Notes: generated by a model not told the origin, from the letters alone. Numbered from the stretch's first letter, positions 40,785 through 55,964 are shown. The stretch is DNA of 64,000 bases from Streptomyces sp. SLBN-31 (GCF_006715395.1 NZ_VFNC01000001.1:62001-126000); one strand, 5' to 3'. A program made the numbers and translations.

Positions 40785-42011
40785 TCAGTCCCGGGCCTCC
40801 GCCAGCAGCTTCTGGATCCGCGAGACGCCCTCGACGAGATCCTCGTCACCGAGGGCGTACGACAGACGAAGATATCCCGGGGTGCCGAAGGCCTCACCCG
40901 GGACGACCGCGACCTCGGCCTCCTCCAGGATCAGCGCGGCGAGCTCGACGGTGTCCTGCGGCCGCTTGCCGCGGATCTCCTTGCCGAGCAGGGCCTTCAC
41001 GGACGGGTAGGCGTAGAACGCGCCCTCGGGCTCGGGGCAGACGACGCCGTCGATCTCGTTGAGCATCCGCACGATGGTCTTGCGGCGCCGGTCGAAGGCC
41101 TCGCGCATCTTCGCGACGGCCTCCAGGTCACCGGAGACGGCGGCGAGCGCCGCCACCTGCGCGACGTTGGACACGTTCGACGTGGCGTGCGACTGCAGGT
41201 TGGTGGCCGCCTTGACGACGTCCTTCGGGCCGATGACCCAGCCGACACGCCAGCCGGTCATGGCGTACGTCTTGGCTACGCCGTTGACGACGATGCACTT
41301 GTCGCGCAGCTCGGGCAGCAGCGCCGGCAGGGACACGGAGACCGCGTCGCCGTAGACGAGGTGCTCGTAGATCTCGTCGGTCAGCACCCACAGGCCGTGC
41401 TCGACGGCCCAGCGGCCGATCGCCTCGGTCTCGGCCTCGGAGTACACCGCGCCGGTCGGGTTGGACGGCGAGACGAAGAGGACGACCTTCGTCTTCTCCG
41501 TACGGGCCGCCTCCAGCTGCTCCACGCTCACGCGGTAGCCGGTCGTCTCGTCCGCGACGACCTCCACGGGCACACCGCCGGCGAGACGGATCGACTCCGG
41601 GTACGTCGTCCAGTACGGCGCGGGCACGATGACCTCGTCGCCCGGGTCGAGGATCGCGGCGAAGGCCTCGTAGATGGCCTGCTTGCCACCGTTGGTGACG
41701 AGGATCTGCGAGACGTCGGGCTCCCAGCCGGAGTCGCGCAGCGTCTTCGCGGCGATCGCGGACTTCAGCTCGGGCAGGCCGCCGGCCGGCGTGTACCGGT
41801 GGTACTTGGGGTTCTTGCAGGCCTCGACGGCCGCCTCGACGATGTAGTCCGGGGTCGGGAAGTCGGGCTCACCGGCGCCGAAGCCGATCACCGGACGCCC
41901 GGCTGCCTTGAGGGCCTTGGCCTTGGCGTCCACGGCGAGGGTGGCGGACTCGGAGATCGCGCCGACTCGGGCGGAGACCCGGCGCTCGGTGGGAGGGGTT
42001 GCAGGGCTCAT
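40785..42011 (-). CDS. aspC: Class I pyridoxal-phosphate aminotransferase (aspartate aminotransferase)
   Basis: A 408-residue aminotransferase that interconverts aspartate and 2-oxoglutarate with oxaloacetate and glutamate. It shows [12 protein letters not shown] near 45, the [11 protein letters not shown] motif near 175, [11 protein letters not shown] near 205 and the PLP lysine in [16 protein letters not shown] near 240. ATG at 42011 matches the length of streptomycete homologues; an ATG three codons upstream is an alternative. A second-sight alternative is an aromatic or other class I specificity. The gene diverges from the tRNA-Trp/secE region. Confidence 0.9.
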   Translation of the reverse strand: MSPATPPTERRVSARVGAISESATLAVDAKAKALKAAGRPVIGFGAGEPDFPTPDYIVEAAVEACKNPKYHRYTPAGGLPELKSAIAAKTLRDSGWEPDVSQILVTNGGKQAIYEAFAAILDPGDEVIVPAPYWTTYPESIRLAGGVPVEVVADETTGYRVSVEQLEAARTEKTKVVLFVSPSNPTGAVYSEAETEAIGRWAVEHGLWVLTDEIYEHLVYGDAVSVSLPALLPELRDKCIVVNGVAKTYAMTGWRVGWVIGPKDVVKAATNLQSHATSNVSNVAQVAALAAVSGDLEAVAKMREAFDRRRKTIVRMLNEIDGVVCPEPEGAFYAYPSVKALLGKEIRGKRPQDTVELAALILEEAEVAVVPGEAFGTPGYLRLSYALGDEDLVEGVSRIQKLLAEARD

Positions 42012-42295
42012 GGAGCCCATCGTTCCAGACCGGAAACATGCCGGGCACGCGGGTTTCACAGACTGAACATCCAGGGGTCGGTCGCTGAACACCCGTCCGG
42101 AACGGGGCCATGGCCTGGGTGATCTTCCACGGGTTTCGTGACGATCCTCCTCCGCCAAGCCCCGTACGCGGGCTTTCTGTTCGACGGAGGGCTCCGGAAC
42201 ACGTACACTCTCACCTCGTTGGCCTTCAGCAGCCGCGCCGCAGCCGGTGCACACCGAGCACCCGGTCGGATGCGGTACGTTGGGGGACACACCAA

Positions 42296-42368
42296 AGGGT
42301 CGTAGCTCAATTGGTAGAGCACCGGTCTCCAAAACCGGCGGTTGGGGGTTCAAGTCCCTCCGGCCCTG
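42296..42368 (+). tRNA. tRNA-Trp (anticodon CCA)
   Basis: A 73-nt cloverleaf: acceptor AGGGTCG pairs with CGGCCCT (one T-G pair), anticodon stem CCGGT/ACCGG, loop CTCCAAA with CCA at 42329-42331. No encoded CCA tail. Its position just upstream of secE-nusG is conserved in Streptomyces. Confidence 0.94.
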
Positions 42369-42473
42369 CTACACACACCTTCGCCAGGTGTGCGCATGTA
42401 CGTACAGCAACGCACCGCCGTGCGGCTCAGACCGGGCGCGGCACGGCCACGACCCGGGAACAGGTGAGGACGA

Positions 42474-42761
42474 ATGGCGGACGCCGTGGGCTCCATCGAT
42501 ACGCCTGATGCCCAGGACGAGGCTCAGGAGACCAAGAAGAAGGCCCGGAAGGGCGGCAAGCGGGCCAAGAAGGGTCCGCTCAAGCGGCTTGCCCTTTTCT
42601 ACCGCCAGGTCATCGCCGAGCTCCGCAAGGTCGTCTGGCCGACGCGCAACCAGCTGACGTCGTACACCACCGTGGTGATCTTCTTCGTCGCCATCATGAT
42701 CGCCCTGGTGACCGTGATTGACTATGGGCTCAACCACGCGGCCAAGTACGTCTTCGGCTGA
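42474..42761 (+). CDS. secE: Preprotein translocase subunit SecE
   Basis: A 95-residue SecE: a hydrophilic, lysine-rich N-terminus (ETKKKARKGGKRAKKGP), an amphipathic helix LKRLALFYRQVIAELRKVVWPTRNQ, and one membrane helix near 67-87. SecE is an essential part of the SecYEG channel. The single transmembrane helix is the short form usual in Gram-positives. It heads the secE-nusG-rplK-rplA cluster. Confidence 0.95.
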   Translation: MADAVGSIDTPDAQDEAQETKKKARKGGKRAKKGPLKRLALFYRQVIAELRKVVWPTRNQLTSYTTVVIFFVAIMIALVTVIDYGLNHAAKYVFG

Positions 42762-42771
42762 GTCGAAAGCG

Positions 42772-42800
42772 AAGGGCGCCGTGGTTACCGGCGCCCCTTT
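42772..42800 (+). terminator. Hairpin between secE and nusG
   Basis: AAGGGCGCCG (42772-42781) pairs with CGGCGCCCCTT (42789-42799), loop TGGTTAC, followed by TTTTCGC. It probably attenuates rather than ends transcription toward nusG. Confidence 0.6.
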
Positions 42801-42842
42801 TCGCATGTTCCACCCCTATGTATCCAGGAAGAAGCAGCCACC

Positions 42843-43694
42843 GTGTCTGACACGAACCTGAACGACGACGCCATCGAGCCGGACGAGTCCGTGGACGACG
42901 AGCTCGACATCGTCGAGGGCGCGGACGACGACCTGGACGAGTTCGAGGCTGCGGACGCAGAGGCCGGCGAGGCCGCCGAGGAGGACGCCGTCCACGTCGT
43001 GGACGAGGACGCCGAGGATGCCGACGACGCCGAGGAAGAGGCCGTCGCCGAGGAGGAGACGGAGCCCGCGGAGCCCGTCGACCCCGTCGCCGCCCTGCGC
43101 GAGGAGCTGCGCACCCTGCCCGGCGAGTGGTACGTCATCCACACCTACGCCGGTTACGAGAACCGCGTGAAGACCAACCTGGAGCAGCGCGCCGTCTCGC
43201 TGAACGTCGAGGACTACATCTTCCAGGCCGAGGTGCCGCAGGAAGAGGTCGTCCAGATCAAGAACGGCGACCGCAAGACGATCAAGCAGAACAAGCTGCC
43301 GGGTTACGTCCTGGTCCGCATGGACCTGACGAACGAGTCCTGGGGCGTCGTCCGCAACACCCCGGGTGTCACCGGGTTCGTGGGCAACGCCTACGACCCG
43401 TACCCGCTGACGCTGGACGAGATCGTCAAGATGCTCGCCCCGGAGGCCGAGGAGAAGGCCGCCCGTGAGGCCGCCGAGGCCGAGGGCAAGCCGGCTCCGC
43501 AGCGCAAGGTCGAGGTCCAGGTGCTGGACTTCGAGGTGGGCGACTCGGTCACCGTCACCGACGGCCCGTTCGCCACGCTGCAGGCGACGATCAACGAGAT
43601 CAACCCGGACTCCAAGAAGGTCAAGGGTCTGGTGGAGATCTTCGGCCGCGAGACCCCGGTCGAGCTGAGCTTCGACCAGATCCAGAAGAACTAG
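42843..43694 (+). CDS. nusG: Transcription termination/antitermination factor NusG
   Basis: A 283-residue NusG. Residues 1-85 are an acidic extension ([19 protein letters not shown]) typical of actinobacterial NusG. The NGN domain begins at [20 protein letters not shown] and the KOW domain with the [19 protein letters not shown] region. It binds RNA polymerase at its clamp and affects pausing and Rho termination. GTG at 42843 is the start. A near-perfect terminator follows. Confidence 0.95.
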   Translation: MSDTNLNDDAIEPDESVDDELDIVEGADDDLDEFEAADAEAGEAAEEDAVHVVDEDAEDADDAEEEAVAEEETEPAEPVDPVAALREELRTLPGEWYVIHTYAGYENRVKTNLEQRAVSLNVEDYIFQAEVPQEEVVQIKNGDRKTIKQNKLPGYVLVRMDLTNESWGVVRNTPGVTGFVGNAYDPYPLTLDEIVKMLAPEAEEKAAREAAEAEGKPAPQRKVEVQVLDFEVGDSVTVTDGPFATLQATINEINPDSKKVKGLVEIFGRETPVELSFDQIQKN

Positions 43695-43714
43695 CTTCTT
43701 CCGAAAAAGAGCTT

Positions 43715-43765
43715 CCGAGCAGGTCAGGCGGGCTGTCCTCAGCCTTCCTGACCTGCTCGGTTTTT
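43715..43765 (+). terminator. Intrinsic terminator after nusG
   Basis: A 14-bp perfect stem (CCGAGCAGGTCAGG 43715-43728 with 43747-43760) is followed directly by a run of five T. This is the most classical terminator in the window. Confidence 0.9.
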
Positions 43766-43862
43766 GGCCGCGCATCTATACCCGTTATCGTTGTGCGGTA
43801 TGCCTGCGTTCGGGTGGTCCCCGCGTGCAGGCAGGACCCGAACCGAAAGGACGCGGAGAGCT

Positions 43863-44297
43863 ATGCCTCCCAAGAAGAAGAAGGTCACGGGGCTCATCAA
43901 GCTCCAGATCAACGCCGGTGCGGCGAACCCGGCTCCGCCGGTCGGCCCCGCGCTGGGCCAGCACGGCGTCAACATCATGGAGTTCTGCAAGGCGTACAAC
44001 GCCGCGACCGAGTCGCAGCGTGGCTGGGTGATCCCGGTGGAGATCACGGTCTACGAGGACCGCTCCTTCACCTTCATCACCAAGACGCCGCCGGCCGCCA
44101 AGATGATCCTCAAGGCCGCGGGTGTCGAGAAGGGCTCCGGCGAGCCGCACAAGACCAAGGTCGCCAAGATCACCGAGGCGCAGGTCCGCGAGATCGCCCA
44201 GACCAAGCTTCCCGACCTGAACGCCAACGACCTGGACGCCGCGTCGAAGATCATCGCCGGCACCGCCCGTTCCATGGGCATCACGGTCGAGGGCTGA
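43863..44297 (+). CDS. rplK: 50S ribosomal protein L11
   Basis: A 144-residue L11 ([20 protein letters not shown] start). L11 and 23S rRNA helix 43/44 form the GTPase-associated centre, the site of thiostrepton and of stringent-response RelA activation. The C-terminal RNA-binding domain ([23 protein letters not shown]) is intact. ATG at 43863 follows AAGGACGCGGAGAG. It is the first gene of rplKA. Confidence 0.96.
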
Positions 44298-44380
44298 GCC
44301 CCACCTCCCCCGTACATCAAGCAGAAGTGGCAGGGCCTGCTCGGCCCGTACCACGACTCCTAAAAACCTCAGGAGAAGTA

Positions 44381-45106
44381 GTGAGCAAGCGCAGCAAGGC
44401 CCTTCGCGCTGCGGACGAGAAGATCGACCGGGAGAAGCTGTACGCCCCGCTCGAGGCCGTCCGTCTCGCCAAGGAGACCTCCACGTCCAAGTTCGACGGC
44501 ACCGTCGAGGTCGCCTTCCGTCTGGGTGTCGACCCGCGCAAGGCCGACCAGATGGTCCGTGGCACCGTGAACCTGCCGCACGGCACCGGCAAGACTGCCC
44601 GGGTCCTGGTCTTCGCGACCGGTGACCGTGCTGCGGCCGCGGAGGCCGCGGGCGCCGACATCGTCGGCTCCGACGAGCTGATCGACGAGGTTTCGAAGGG
44701 CCGCCTGGACTTCGACGCCGTCGTCGCCACCCCGGACCTCATGGGCAAGGTCGGCCGCCTCGGCCGCGTGCTCGGTCCCCGTGGTCTCATGCCGAACCCG
44801 AAGACCGGCACCGTGACCCCGGACGTGGCGAAGGCCGTCACCGACATCAAGGGCGGCAAGATCGAGTTCCGCGTCGACAAGCACTCGAACCTGCACTTCA
44901 TCATCGGCAAGACGTCCTTCGAGGACGACAAGCTGGTGGAGAACTACGCCGCGGCGCTGGACGAGATCACCCGTCTGAAGCCGTCCGCCGCCAAGGGTCG
45001 CTACATCAAGAAGGCCGCCATCAGCACCACGATGGGCCCCGGCATCCCGGTCGACCCGAACCGCACCCGCAACCTCCTCGTCGAGGAGGACCCGGCCGCC
45101 GTCTGA
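44381..45106 (+). CDS. rplA: 50S ribosomal protein L1
   Basis: A 241-residue L1. It carries [22 protein letters not shown] (about residues 125-146), the family signature. L1 binds the mobile L1 stalk of 23S rRNA and, in many bacteria, represses its own rplKA mRNA. GTG at 44381 lies after AGGAGAAGTA. A strong terminator follows the stop. Confidence 0.96.
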   Translation: MSKRSKALRAADEKIDREKLYAPLEAVRLAKETSTSKFDGTVEVAFRLGVDPRKADQMVRGTVNLPHGTGKTARVLVFATGDRAAAAEAAGADIVGSDELIDEVSKGRLDFDAVVATPDLMGKVGRLGRVLGPRGLMPNPKTGTVTPDVAKAVTDIKGGKIEFRVDKHSNLHFIIGKTSFEDDKLVENYAAALDEITRLKPSAAKGRYIKKAAISTTMGPGIPVDPNRTRNLLVEEDPAAV

Positions 45107-45141
45107 TCCGACGGCGGCCGCGCGCAGGCGCAAGCAGTGGC

Positions 45142-45173
45142 GGGCCCCGCAACCTTCCGAGGTTGCGGGGCCC
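45142..45173 (+). terminator. rplKA terminator
   Basis: A 14-bp perfect stem (GGGCCCCGCAACCT 45142-45155 with 45160-45173), loop TCCG, with CCTTTT close behind. Confidence 0.85.
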
Positions 45174-45247
45174 CCGCCTTTTCCGGCGCGTCCGTCAGTG
45201 CCCTGGGTCAGCGTGCGAGCACGGCAATCTCATGGGGGTGGGGACGT

Positions 45248-45679
45248 ATGAGGGGCACGACCGTGTGCCGTGGGACCGTCGCGATCGCGGTGGTGGCCGC
45301 GCTCGCGGGCGCCGCCGGCTGCACCTCCTCCGACGCCTTCGGTGACACGGACCGCGGCGGCAGGGCGTCCGGCAAGGTCACCGCCCACCCCGCCGTCGTC
45401 ACGGCCCTGCGCGCGGCCGAGAGTTCCACCGACCGCGCGGACTCCGCCCGGGTCCGCTCCACGACCACCATGGGCTCCGACCTTGGACGCGCTCACATGG
45501 ACATGTGGGTCGACGGCCAGGACCACACCAAGCAGGTCCGGATGCGCGGAGACGCCGACAAGGGGCCCCTCGACCTGACGTTCACCTTCCTCGACTTCGA
45601 CAAGCCGGTGAAGGTCACGGCCCCGCCGGCCAAGGACACCGCCGATCTCGCCGAGATGATGAAGGGCCTCCAGGGCTGA
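45248..45679 (+). CDS. Putative lipoprotein
   Basis: A 143-residue protein with a signal peptide: basic start ([10 protein letters not shown]), hydrophobic core ([13 protein letters not shown]) and lipobox LAGAAGC with the Cys at about 25. It should be exported and lipid-anchored on the outer face of the membrane. The rest shows a pattern ([37 protein letters not shown]) seen in streptomycete lipoproteins located between rplA and rplJ. ATG at 45248 is used. Homologues I recall are longer, so it may be a shortened form. Function unknown. Confidence 0.75.
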   Translation: MRGTTVCRGTVAIAVVAALAGAAGCTSSDAFGDTDRGGRASGKVTAHPAVVTALRAAESSTDRADSARVRSTTTMGSDLGRAHMDMWVDGQDHTKQVRMRGDADKGPLDLTFTFLDFDKPVKVTAPPAKDTADLAEMMKGLQG

Positions 45680-45727
45680 GCCGTACGGGCGGATTTGCCT
45701 GACGGCGACCGGGTCCCGTACTCTCCT

Positions 45728-45906
45728 ACAGAAGCCAAAGACCGCTGGTCGTTGCCGTGCGCTCGTGAGAGGGCCCGGTGGCCGAAGGATCCGCTGAACT
45801 GCGGACGACCCGCGCAGGTGACTGTGGAAGTGCTCCCGGGTACGCCCCTGTCCAAGGGGATCTCCGGTCGAGCTACGCCCCGTGCGCCTGCGCCGGGGCG
45901 TTTCGT
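45728..45906 (+). ncRNA. Ribosomal L10 leader (rplJL autoregulatory mRNA element)
   Basis: The 280-base interval before rplJ contains CGTGCGCTCGTGAGAGGGCC, pairing segments and a final stem (GCCCCGTGCG with CGCCGGGGCG). The pattern fits the L10 leader, which the L10-L12 complex binds to repress rplJL. Boundaries are approximate; I assigned it by position and sequence appearance only. Confidence 0.6.
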
Positions 45907-45960
45907 TTTCCCCAGCCCCTTCCGAGCGGTCGTCATCACCCGGAAGGAGGCCGACGCTCT

Positions 45961-46491
45961 ATGGCAAGGCCCGACAAGGCTGCCGCGGTAGCCGAGCTGA
46001 CGGAGCAGTTCCGCAGCTCGAGCGCCGCCGTGCTGACCGAGTACCGGGGTCTCACCGTGGCGCAGCTCAAGACGCTGCGCCGCTCGCTCGGTGAGAACGC
46101 CCAGTACGCCGTGGTGAAGAACACGCTGACCAAGATTGCGGCCAACGAGGCCGGGATCACGACGCTCGACGACCTGTTCAACGGTCCGACGGCGGTCGCC
46201 TTCGTCACCGGTGACCCGGTGGAGTCGGCGAAGGGTCTTCGTGACTTCGCCAAGGACAACCCGAACCTCGTCATCAAGGGCGGTGTCCTTGACGGCAAGG
46301 CTCTGTCCGCCGACGAGATCAAGAAGCTTGCGGACCTCGAGTCCCGCGAGGTTCTGCTCTCCAAGCTGGCCGGTGCCATGAAGGGCAAGCAGTCCCAGGC
46401 TGCCTCCCTCTTCCAGGCGCTGCCGTCGAAGCTCGTCCGCACCGTGGACGCGCTCCGTGCCAAGCAGGACGAGCAGGGCGGTGCCGAGTAA
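45961..46491 (+). CDS. rplJ: 50S ribosomal protein L10
   Basis: A 176-residue L10. It shows [26 protein letters not shown] near 31-56, the 23S rRNA/L11 binding part. The C-terminal helix carries the dimer-binding sites for L7/L12, which forms the flexible stalk recruiting translation factors. ATG at 45961 follows GGAAGGAGG. It is co-transcribed with rplL and regulated through the L10 leader. Confidence 0.96.
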   Translation: MARPDKAAAVAELTEQFRSSSAAVLTEYRGLTVAQLKTLRRSLGENAQYAVVKNTLTKIAANEAGITTLDDLFNGPTAVAFVTGDPVESAKGLRDFAKDNPNLVIKGGVLDGKALSADEIKKLADLESREVLLSKLAGAMKGKQSQAASLFQALPSKLVRTVDALRAKQDEQGGAE

Positions 46492-46616
46492 CTCGGCTCG
46501 CATCATGACCGCCGCCGGAGGCAGCCGCCGAAGGCAACGGTCGTAGCGGGCCGAACGTACGCCCGCCAGACATGTACATCACGGCACCAGCCGAAATTAG
46601 TGGAAGGAAAGCCATC

Positions 46617-47003
46617 GTGGCTCTCACCCAGGACGAACTGCTCGCCGAGTTCGAGGGCATGACCCTCATCCAGCTCTCCGAGTTCGTGAAGGCGTTCGAG
46701 GAGAAGTTCGACGTCACCGCTGCCGCCGCCGCCCCGGTCGTCGTGGCCGGCGGTGCCGCTGGTGGCGCTGCCGCCGAGGCCGTCGAGGAGAAGGACGAGT
46801 TCGACGTCATCCTCACGGGTGCCGGCGACAAGAAGATCCAGGTCATCAAGGTCGTGCGTGAGCTGACCTCCCTCGGCCTGAAGGAGGCCAAGGACCTCGT
46901 GGACGGCGCCCCGAAGCCCGTTCTCGAGAAGGTCGCCAAGGACGCCGCCGAGAAGGCCGCCGAGTCCCTCAAGGGCGCCGGCGCCTCCGTCGAGGTCAAG
47001 TAA
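46617..47003 (+). CDS. rplL: 50S ribosomal protein L7/L12
   Basis: A 128-residue L7/L12 with a dimerising N-terminal domain, an Ala/Gly-rich hinge ([20 protein letters not shown]) and the C-terminal factor-binding domain [24 protein letters not shown]. Multiple copies on L10 recruit EF-G and EF-Tu. The GTG at 46617 follows GGAAGGAAA; an earlier ATG at 46572 adds residues not found in the family. Confidence 0.96.
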   Translation: MALTQDELLAEFEGMTLIQLSEFVKAFEEKFDVTAAAAAPVVVAGGAAGGAAAEAVEEKDEFDVILTGAGDKKIQVIKVVRELTSLGLKEAKDLVDGAPKPVLEKVAKDAAEKAAESLKGAGASVEVK

Positions 47004-47009
47004 GACCTC

Positions 47010-47073
47010 TTACAGCCCTAAGGGCTGTAACGCGTAAGCACTGAGGAGCGATCATCCATCCGGGTGGTCGCTC
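47010..47073 (+). promoter_or_regulatory. Two hairpins after rplL (attenuator candidates)
   Basis: TTACAGCCC/GGGCTGTAA (47010-47018 with 47022-47030) is followed by a 12-bp stem with wobble pairs (47046-47057 with 47062-47073). Together they could reduce read-through from rplJL into rpoBC, giving the usual drop in RNAP gene expression. Confidence 0.55.
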
Positions 47074-47529
47074 TTCGGCGTTCCTGGAGGCGTGGCCACG
47101 GTTGCCTTGCGGCCTCGTACACGAGGGGTATGGTGATCTTCGTCGTGTCTCCGGGCGGCCCCGGTTCGGGCTACGGGGCCTTGACGAACCGCACGCAGCG
47201 CGCAATTCTCAGGACGCGTCGCCAGAACGGTCCGAATCCGAGGCATGGATCGGCGACGAAGAGGGCAGTATCAACGTGCGTTGAGGGCGACCATGCCGAG
47301 GGCGTTGAGGACAACGAGGGTCTCAGAAAATCGGGGCTGGACATCAGTGCGCCAAGTGGCTACACTGACCCTTTGCGCTGCCTGTTAGCTGTCCCCTGCC
47401 CGTCACCAGGGGTCTGCCCTCGCCTCGGCACCTTCGATCGGATCTCCCTGACCTGGGATTTCTGTCGCTTGTGTGGGGTGAGGGGCCGGGGAGCGCGTAG
47501 TGAGTCCGAGCCCTCGGAAGGACCCCCTC
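47031..47529 (+). promoter_or_regulatory. rpoBC upstream region with promoter candidate
   Basis: This 500-bp space has no convincing gene. CTGGAC (47337-47342) and TACACT (47361-47366) are spaced by 18 bp and resemble a vegetative promoter, about 165 bp before the rpoB TTG start. The longer space fits the separate rpoB promoter known in Streptomyces. Which transcript start is used cannot be seen. Confidence 0.5.
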
Positions 47530-50500
47530 TTGGCCGCCTCGCGCACTGCCTCGAACGCGAATATGAACAACGGCGCCAGCACCGCCCCGCTGCGCATCTC
47601 CTTTGCAAAGATCAAGGAGCCTCTCGAGGTTCCCAACCTGCTCGCGCTTCAGACCGAGAGCTTTGACTGGCTGCTCGGCAACACCGCTTGGCAGAGTCGG
47701 GTCGAGGAGGCTCTGGAGTCCGGTCAGGACGTCCCCACCAAGTCCGGTCTGGAGGAGATCTTCGAGGAGATCTCCCCGATCGAGGACTTCTCCGGGTCCA
47801 TGTCGCTGACGTTCCGCGACCACCGCTTCGAGCCGCCGAAGAACAGCATCGACGAGTGCAAGGAGCGCGACTTCACGTACGCCGCCCCGCTCTTCGTGAC
47901 GGCGGAGTTCACCAACAACGAGACCGGCGAGATCAAGTCCCAGACGGTCTTCATGGGCGACTTCCCGCTCATGACCAACAAGGGCACCTTCGTCATCAAC
48001 GGCACCGAGCGTGTCGTGGTGTCGCAGCTGGTCCGCTCGCCCGGCGTCTACTTCGACTCCTCCATCGACAAGACGTCCGACAAGGACATCTTCTCGGCCA
48101 AGATCATCCCGTCCCGGGGTGCCTGGCTGGAGATGGAGATCGACAAGCGCGACATGGTCGGTGTCCGTATCGACCGCAAGCGCAAGCAGTCCGTCACCGT
48201 CCTTCTGAAGGCGCTCGGCTGGACGACCGAGCAGATCCTGGAGGAGTTCGGCGAGTACGAGTCGATGCGCGCCACCCTGGAGAAGGACCACACCCAGGGC
48301 CAGGACGACGCGCTGCTCGACATCTACCGCAAGCTGCGTCCGGGCGAGCCCCCCACGCGTGAGGCCGCGCAGACGCTTCTTGAGAACCTCTACTTCAACC
48401 CCAAGCGCTACGACCTCGCCAAGGTCGGCCGCTACAAGGTCAACAAGAAGCTGGCCGCGGACGCTCCGCTGGACGCCGGCATCCTGACCGTCGAGGACAT
48501 CATCTCGACGATCAAGTACCTGGTGAAGCTGCACGCCGGCGAGACCGAGACGGTCGGGGACAACGGTCAGACGATCGTCGTCGAGACCGATGACATCGAC
48601 CACTTCGGCAACCGTCGTCTGCGCAGCGTCGGCGAGCTCATCCAGAACCAGGTCCGCACGGGTCTGGCCCGTATGGAGCGCGTCGTGCGTGAGCGCATGA
48701 CGACCCAGGACGTCGAGGCGATCACGCCGCAGACCCTGATCAACATCCGGCCGGTCGTCGCCTCCATCAAGGAGTTCTTCGGCACCAGCCAGCTGTCGCA
48801 GTTCATGGACCAGAACAACCCGCTGTCGGGTCTCACCCACAAGCGCCGTCTGTCGGCCCTTGGCCCGGGTGGTCTCTCCCGTGAGCGGGCCGGCTTCGAG
48901 GTCCGTGACGTGCACCCCTCGCACTACGGCCGCATGTGCCCGATCGAGACCCCCGAAGGCCCGAACATCGGTCTGATCGGCTCGCTCGCCTCCTACGGCC
49001 GGGTCAACGCGTTCGGCTTCGTCGAGACCCCGTACCGCAAGGTCATCGACGGCCAGGTCACCGACGAGGTGGACTACCTGACCGCCGACGAGGAGGACCG
49101 CTTCGTCATCGCGCAGGCCAACGCCACGCTCAACGACGACATGCGGTTCGAGGAGTCCCGGGTCCTGGTCCGCCGTCGTGGCGGAGAGGTCGACTACGTC
49201 CCCGGCGACGACGTCGACTACATGGACGTCTCGCCGCGCCAGATGGTGTCGGTCGCGACCGCCATGATCCCGTTCCTCGAGCACGACGACGCCAACCGTG
49301 CCCTCATGGGCGCGAACATGATGCGTCAGGCCGTGCCGCTGATCAAGAGCGAGGCGCCGCTCGTCGGCACCGGCATGGAGTACCGCTCCGCGGTCGACGC
49401 CGGCGACGTGGTCAAGGCCGAGAAGGACGGTGTGGTCCAGGAGGTCTCCGCGGACTACATCACCACCGCCAACGACGACGGCACGTACATCACGTACCGC
49501 CTGGCCAAGTTCTCCCGGTCCAACCAGGGCACCTCGGTCAACCAGAAGGTCATCGTCAACGAGGGCGACCGGATCATCACGGGCCAGGTGCTCGCCGACG
49601 GTCCCGCCACCCAGAACGGCGAGATGGCGCTCGGCAAGAACCTGCTGGTCGCGTTCATGCCGTGGGAGGGTCACAACTACGAGGACGCGATCATCCTGTC
49701 GCAGCGCCTCGTGCAGGACGACGTCCTCTCCTCGATCCACATCGAGGAGCACGAGGTCGACGCCCGTGACACCAAGCTCGGCCCCGAGGAGATCACCCGG
49801 GACATCCCGAACGTCTCCGAGGAGGTCCTCGCCGACCTCGACGAGCGCGGCATCATCCGCATCGGCGCCGAGGTCATCGCCGGTGACATCCTCGTCGGCA
49901 AGGTCACGCCCAAGGGTGAGACCGAGCTGACGCCGGAGGAGCGCCTGCTGCGCGCGATCTTCGGTGAGAAGGCCCGTGAGGTCCGTGACACCTCGCTGAA
50001 GGTGCCGCACGGCGAGACCGGCAAGGTCATCGGCGTCCGCGTCTTCGACCGCGAGGAGGGCGACGAGCTTCCCCCCGGTGTGAACCAGCTGGTGCGCGTC
50101 TACGTCGCGCAGAAGCGCAAGATCACCGACGGTGACAAGCTCGCCGGCCGTCACGGCAACAAGGGCGTCATCTCCAAGATCCTGCCGATCGAGGACATGC
50201 CGTTCCTGGAGGACGGCACCCCGGTCGACATCATCCTCAACCCGCTGGGTGTCCCGTCCCGAATGAACCCGGGACAGGTCCTGGAGATCCACCTCGGCTG
50301 GCTCGCCAGCCGCGGCTGGGACGTCTCCGGCCTCGGCGAGGAGTGGGCGCAGCGCCTCCAGGCGATCGGCGCCGACCAGGTCGACCCGGGCACGAACGTC
50401 GCGACCCCCGTCTTCGACGGTGCGCGCGAGGACGAGCTCGCGGGTCTGCTGCAGCACACCATCCCGAACCGCGACGGCGAGCGCATGGTGCAGCCGACCG

Positions 50501-51015
50501 GTAAGGCGAGGCTGTTCGACGGCCGCTCCGGTGAGCCGTTCCCGGACCCGATCTCGATCGGGTACATGTACATCCTCAAGCTGCACCACCTGGTCGACGA
50601 CAAGCTGCACGCCCGCTCGACCGGCCCGTACTCGATGATCACCCAGCAGCCGCTGGGTGGTAAGGCGCAGTTCGGTGGCCAGCGCTTCGGTGAGATGGAG
50701 GTGTGGGCCCTCGAGGCCTACGGCGCCGCGTACGCCCTCCAGGAGCTGCTGACCATCAAGTCCGACGACGTCACCGGCCGCGTGAAGGTCTACGAGGCCA
50801 TCGTCAAGGGCGAGAACATCCCCGAGCCCGGCATCCCCGAGTCCTTCAAGGTGCTCATCAAGGAGATGCAGTCGCTCTGCCTGAACGTGGAGGTGCTGTC
50901 CAGCGACGGTATGTCCATCGAGATGCGTGACACCGACGAGGACGTCTTCCGCGCTGCGGAGGAGCTCGGCATCGACCTGTCCCGGCGCGAGCCGAGCAGC
51001 GTCGAAGAGGTCTGA
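47530..51015 (+). CDS. rpoB: RNA polymerase beta subunit
   Basis: A 1161-residue beta subunit, the length I recall for S. coelicolor RpoB. I chose TTG at 47530 ([11 protein letters not shown]), with GAAGGA eight bases upstream; an earlier GTG or ATG does not fit the family. The rifampicin region reads wild type: [20 protein letters not shown], so rifampicin sensitivity is expected. [10 protein letters not shown] and the C-terminal [19 protein letters not shown] motifs are intact. It forms an operon with rpoC. Confidence 0.97.
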   Translation: MAASRTASNANMNNGASTAPLRISFAKIKEPLEVPNLLALQTESFDWLLGNTAWQSRVEEALESGQDVPTKSGLEEIFEEISPIEDFSGSMSLTFRDHRFEPPKNSIDECKERDFTYAAPLFVTAEFTNNETGEIKSQTVFMGDFPLMTNKGTFVINGTERVVVSQLVRSPGVYFDSSIDKTSDKDIFSAKIIPSRGAWLEMEIDKRDMVGVRIDRKRKQSVTVLLKALGWTTEQILEEFGEYESMRATLEKDHTQGQDDALLDIYRKLRPGEPPTREAAQTLLENLYFNPKRYDLAKVGRYKVNKKLAADAPLDAGILTVEDIISTIKYLVKLHAGETETVGDNGQTIVVETDDIDHFGNRRLRSVGELIQNQVRTGLARMERVVRERMTTQDVEAITPQTLINIRPVVASIKEFFGTSQLSQFMDQNNPLSGLTHKRRLSALGPGGLSRERAGFEVRDVHPSHYGRMCPIETPEGPNIGLIGSLASYGRVNAFGFVETPYRKVIDGQVTDEVDYLTADEEDRFVIAQANATLNDDMRFEESRVLVRRRGGEVDYVPGDDVDYMDVSPRQMVSVATAMIPFLEHDDANRALMGANMMRQAVPLIKSEAPLVGTGMEYRSAVDAGDVVKAEKDGVVQEVSADYITTANDDGTYITYRLAKFSRSNQGTSVNQKVIVNEGDRIITGQVLADGPATQNGEMALGKNLLVAFMPWEGHNYEDAIILSQRLVQDDVLSSIHIEEHEVDARDTKLGPEEITRDIPNVSEEVLADLDERGIIRIGAEVIAGDILVGKVTPKGETELTPEERLLRAIFGEKAREVRDTSLKVPHGETGKVIGVRVFDREEGDELPPGVNQLVRVYVAQKRKITDGDKLAGRHGNKGVISKILPIEDMPFLEDGTPVDIILNPLGVPSRMNPGQVLEIHLGWLASRGWDVSGLGEEWAQRLQAIGADQVDPGTNVATPVFDGAREDELAGLLQHTIPNRDGERMVQPTGKARLFDGRSGEPFPDPISIGYMYILKLHHLVDDKLHARSTGPYSMITQQPLGGKAQFGGQRFGEMEVWALEAYGAAYALQELLTIKSDDVTGRVKVYEAIVKGENIPEPGIPESFKVLIKEMQSLCLNVEVLSSDGMSIEMRDTDEDVFRAAEELGIDLSRREPSSVEEV

Positions 51016-51115
51016 CGGGAGTCCGGCCGGAGGATCTGGTGAGGAATCTCCGGCCGGCCCCTGGACCCCCGTTTCAGACCCCAAGACTTTCAACCCTGAG
51101 AGGGATTGACGCATA

Positions 51116-55015
<3,900 letters not shown>

Positions 55016-55028
55016 GGCGCACGTCAAC

Positions 55029-55064
55029 CGAAGGGCGGTCACCCCGTGGGGCGGCCGCCCTTCG
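55029..55064 (+). terminator. rpoBC terminator
   Basis: CGAAGGGCGG (55029-55038) pairs with CCGCCCTTCG (55055-55064), 14 bases past the rpoC stop. Confidence 0.8.
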
Positions 55065-55415
55065 GCGTGCGCAGGGCGATCCGCCCTGCGCCCCGTGCCC
55101 GGCCGCCGCGCGGCAACCGTGCGCCGCCGGCCGGGCGCCGGCTCCGGCCCTGCCGGACACCGGACTCCACGCCTCGGCGCGACGCAGCACAGCTCCCGCG
55201 GACGCACGTCCCGACCGCCGCCCTCGTACACCTGGGAGCCGCCGGGGCGCGCTCCGGTCCCGGCGTCAGGGGGCGATCCGTGCCGTATCGAGAGGGTTTC
55301 GGATGTCGGGCTTCGGTGGCGGCCGGAAGTAGATGTCCTCGTCCGGGAACCGGTGCCGGAAACGATGCGTTAGAGGATGATGGAGGCGTTGATTCGCTTT
55401 TGGGGGGAGGCGCCC
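55065..55415. other. 350-bp intergenic region after rpoC
   Basis: No convincing gene. Reading frames on both strands are GC-driven and Arg/Pro-rich. The end holds a purine-rich ribosome-binding site (GGGGGGAGG, 55401-55409) for the following DUF1707 gene. Confidence 0.5.
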
Positions 55416-55964
55416 GTGTCGCAGTCGCAGCCGACGCCATGGCAGCCGTGGCAGTCGGGACAAGGTGTCCCGCAGCCCTGGCAGGCCCAGGCCACCTCTT
55501 CCATGCTCGCCTCCCACGCGGAGCGCGAGCGGGCCGTCGATGTGCTCAGAGCCGGGTACGGGGAAGGGCGGCTGCAGCACTCCGAGTTCGAGAGGCGGGT
55601 CGCGCGGGCCTACGAGGCGCGGACGGTGGGGGAGCTGGCGCTGCTGGTCGCCGACCTGCCGCAGGGGCCCGTACCGGTCAACAGGCCGCCCGTGGGGCCC
55701 GTGCCACCCACCTTCCTGCCGGCCCCGCCCACGAACGCCAAGGCGGTCGGTTCCCTCATCTGCGGGGTGCTCACGGTGGTGACCGGCGGCCTCACCGGGC
55801 TGCCCGCGGTCATCCTCGGGCACAGTGCGCGCAGTGAGATGCAGCGCACCGGCGAGCGGGGCGACGGACTGGCGATGACCGGGCTCGTGCTGGGCTGGAT
55901 GTCGGTCGCCGGATGGGCACTGATCATCACGATCCTCATGGCGGCGGCGATCGCCGGCGCGTGA
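55416..55964 (+). CDS. DUF1707/DUF4190 membrane protein
   Basis: A 182-residue protein: Trp/Gln/Pro-rich start, a DUF1707 domain at about 31-85 (ERAVDVLRAGYGEGRLQHSEFERRVARAYEART), then a DUF4190-type pair of membrane helices (115-140 and 155-180). Proteins of this plan are common in actinomycetes; no biochemical role is known. I chose GTG at 55416, six bases after GGGGGGAGG; an ATG 13 codons earlier also exists. It sits alone between rpoC and rpsL. Confidence 0.8.
   Translation: MSQSQPTPWQPWQSGQGVPQPWQAQATSSMLASHAERERAVDVLRAGYGEGRLQHSEFERRVARAYEARTVGELALLVADLPQGPVPVNRPPVGPVPPTFLPAPPTNAKAVGSLICGVLTVVTGGLTGLPAVILGHSARSEMQRTGERGDGLAMTGLVLGWMSVAGWALIITILMAAAIAGA

Noticed and set aside
38091..42122. 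1343-codon plus-strand frame across murB, add and aspC
   Set aside because: It runs through three known genes in another frame or on the opposite strand and encodes Arg/Pro/His-rich low-complexity sequence.
48790..48880. Rifampicin-resistance mutations in rpoB
   Set aside because: The cluster region reads wild type at the Asp, His and Ser sites usually altered.
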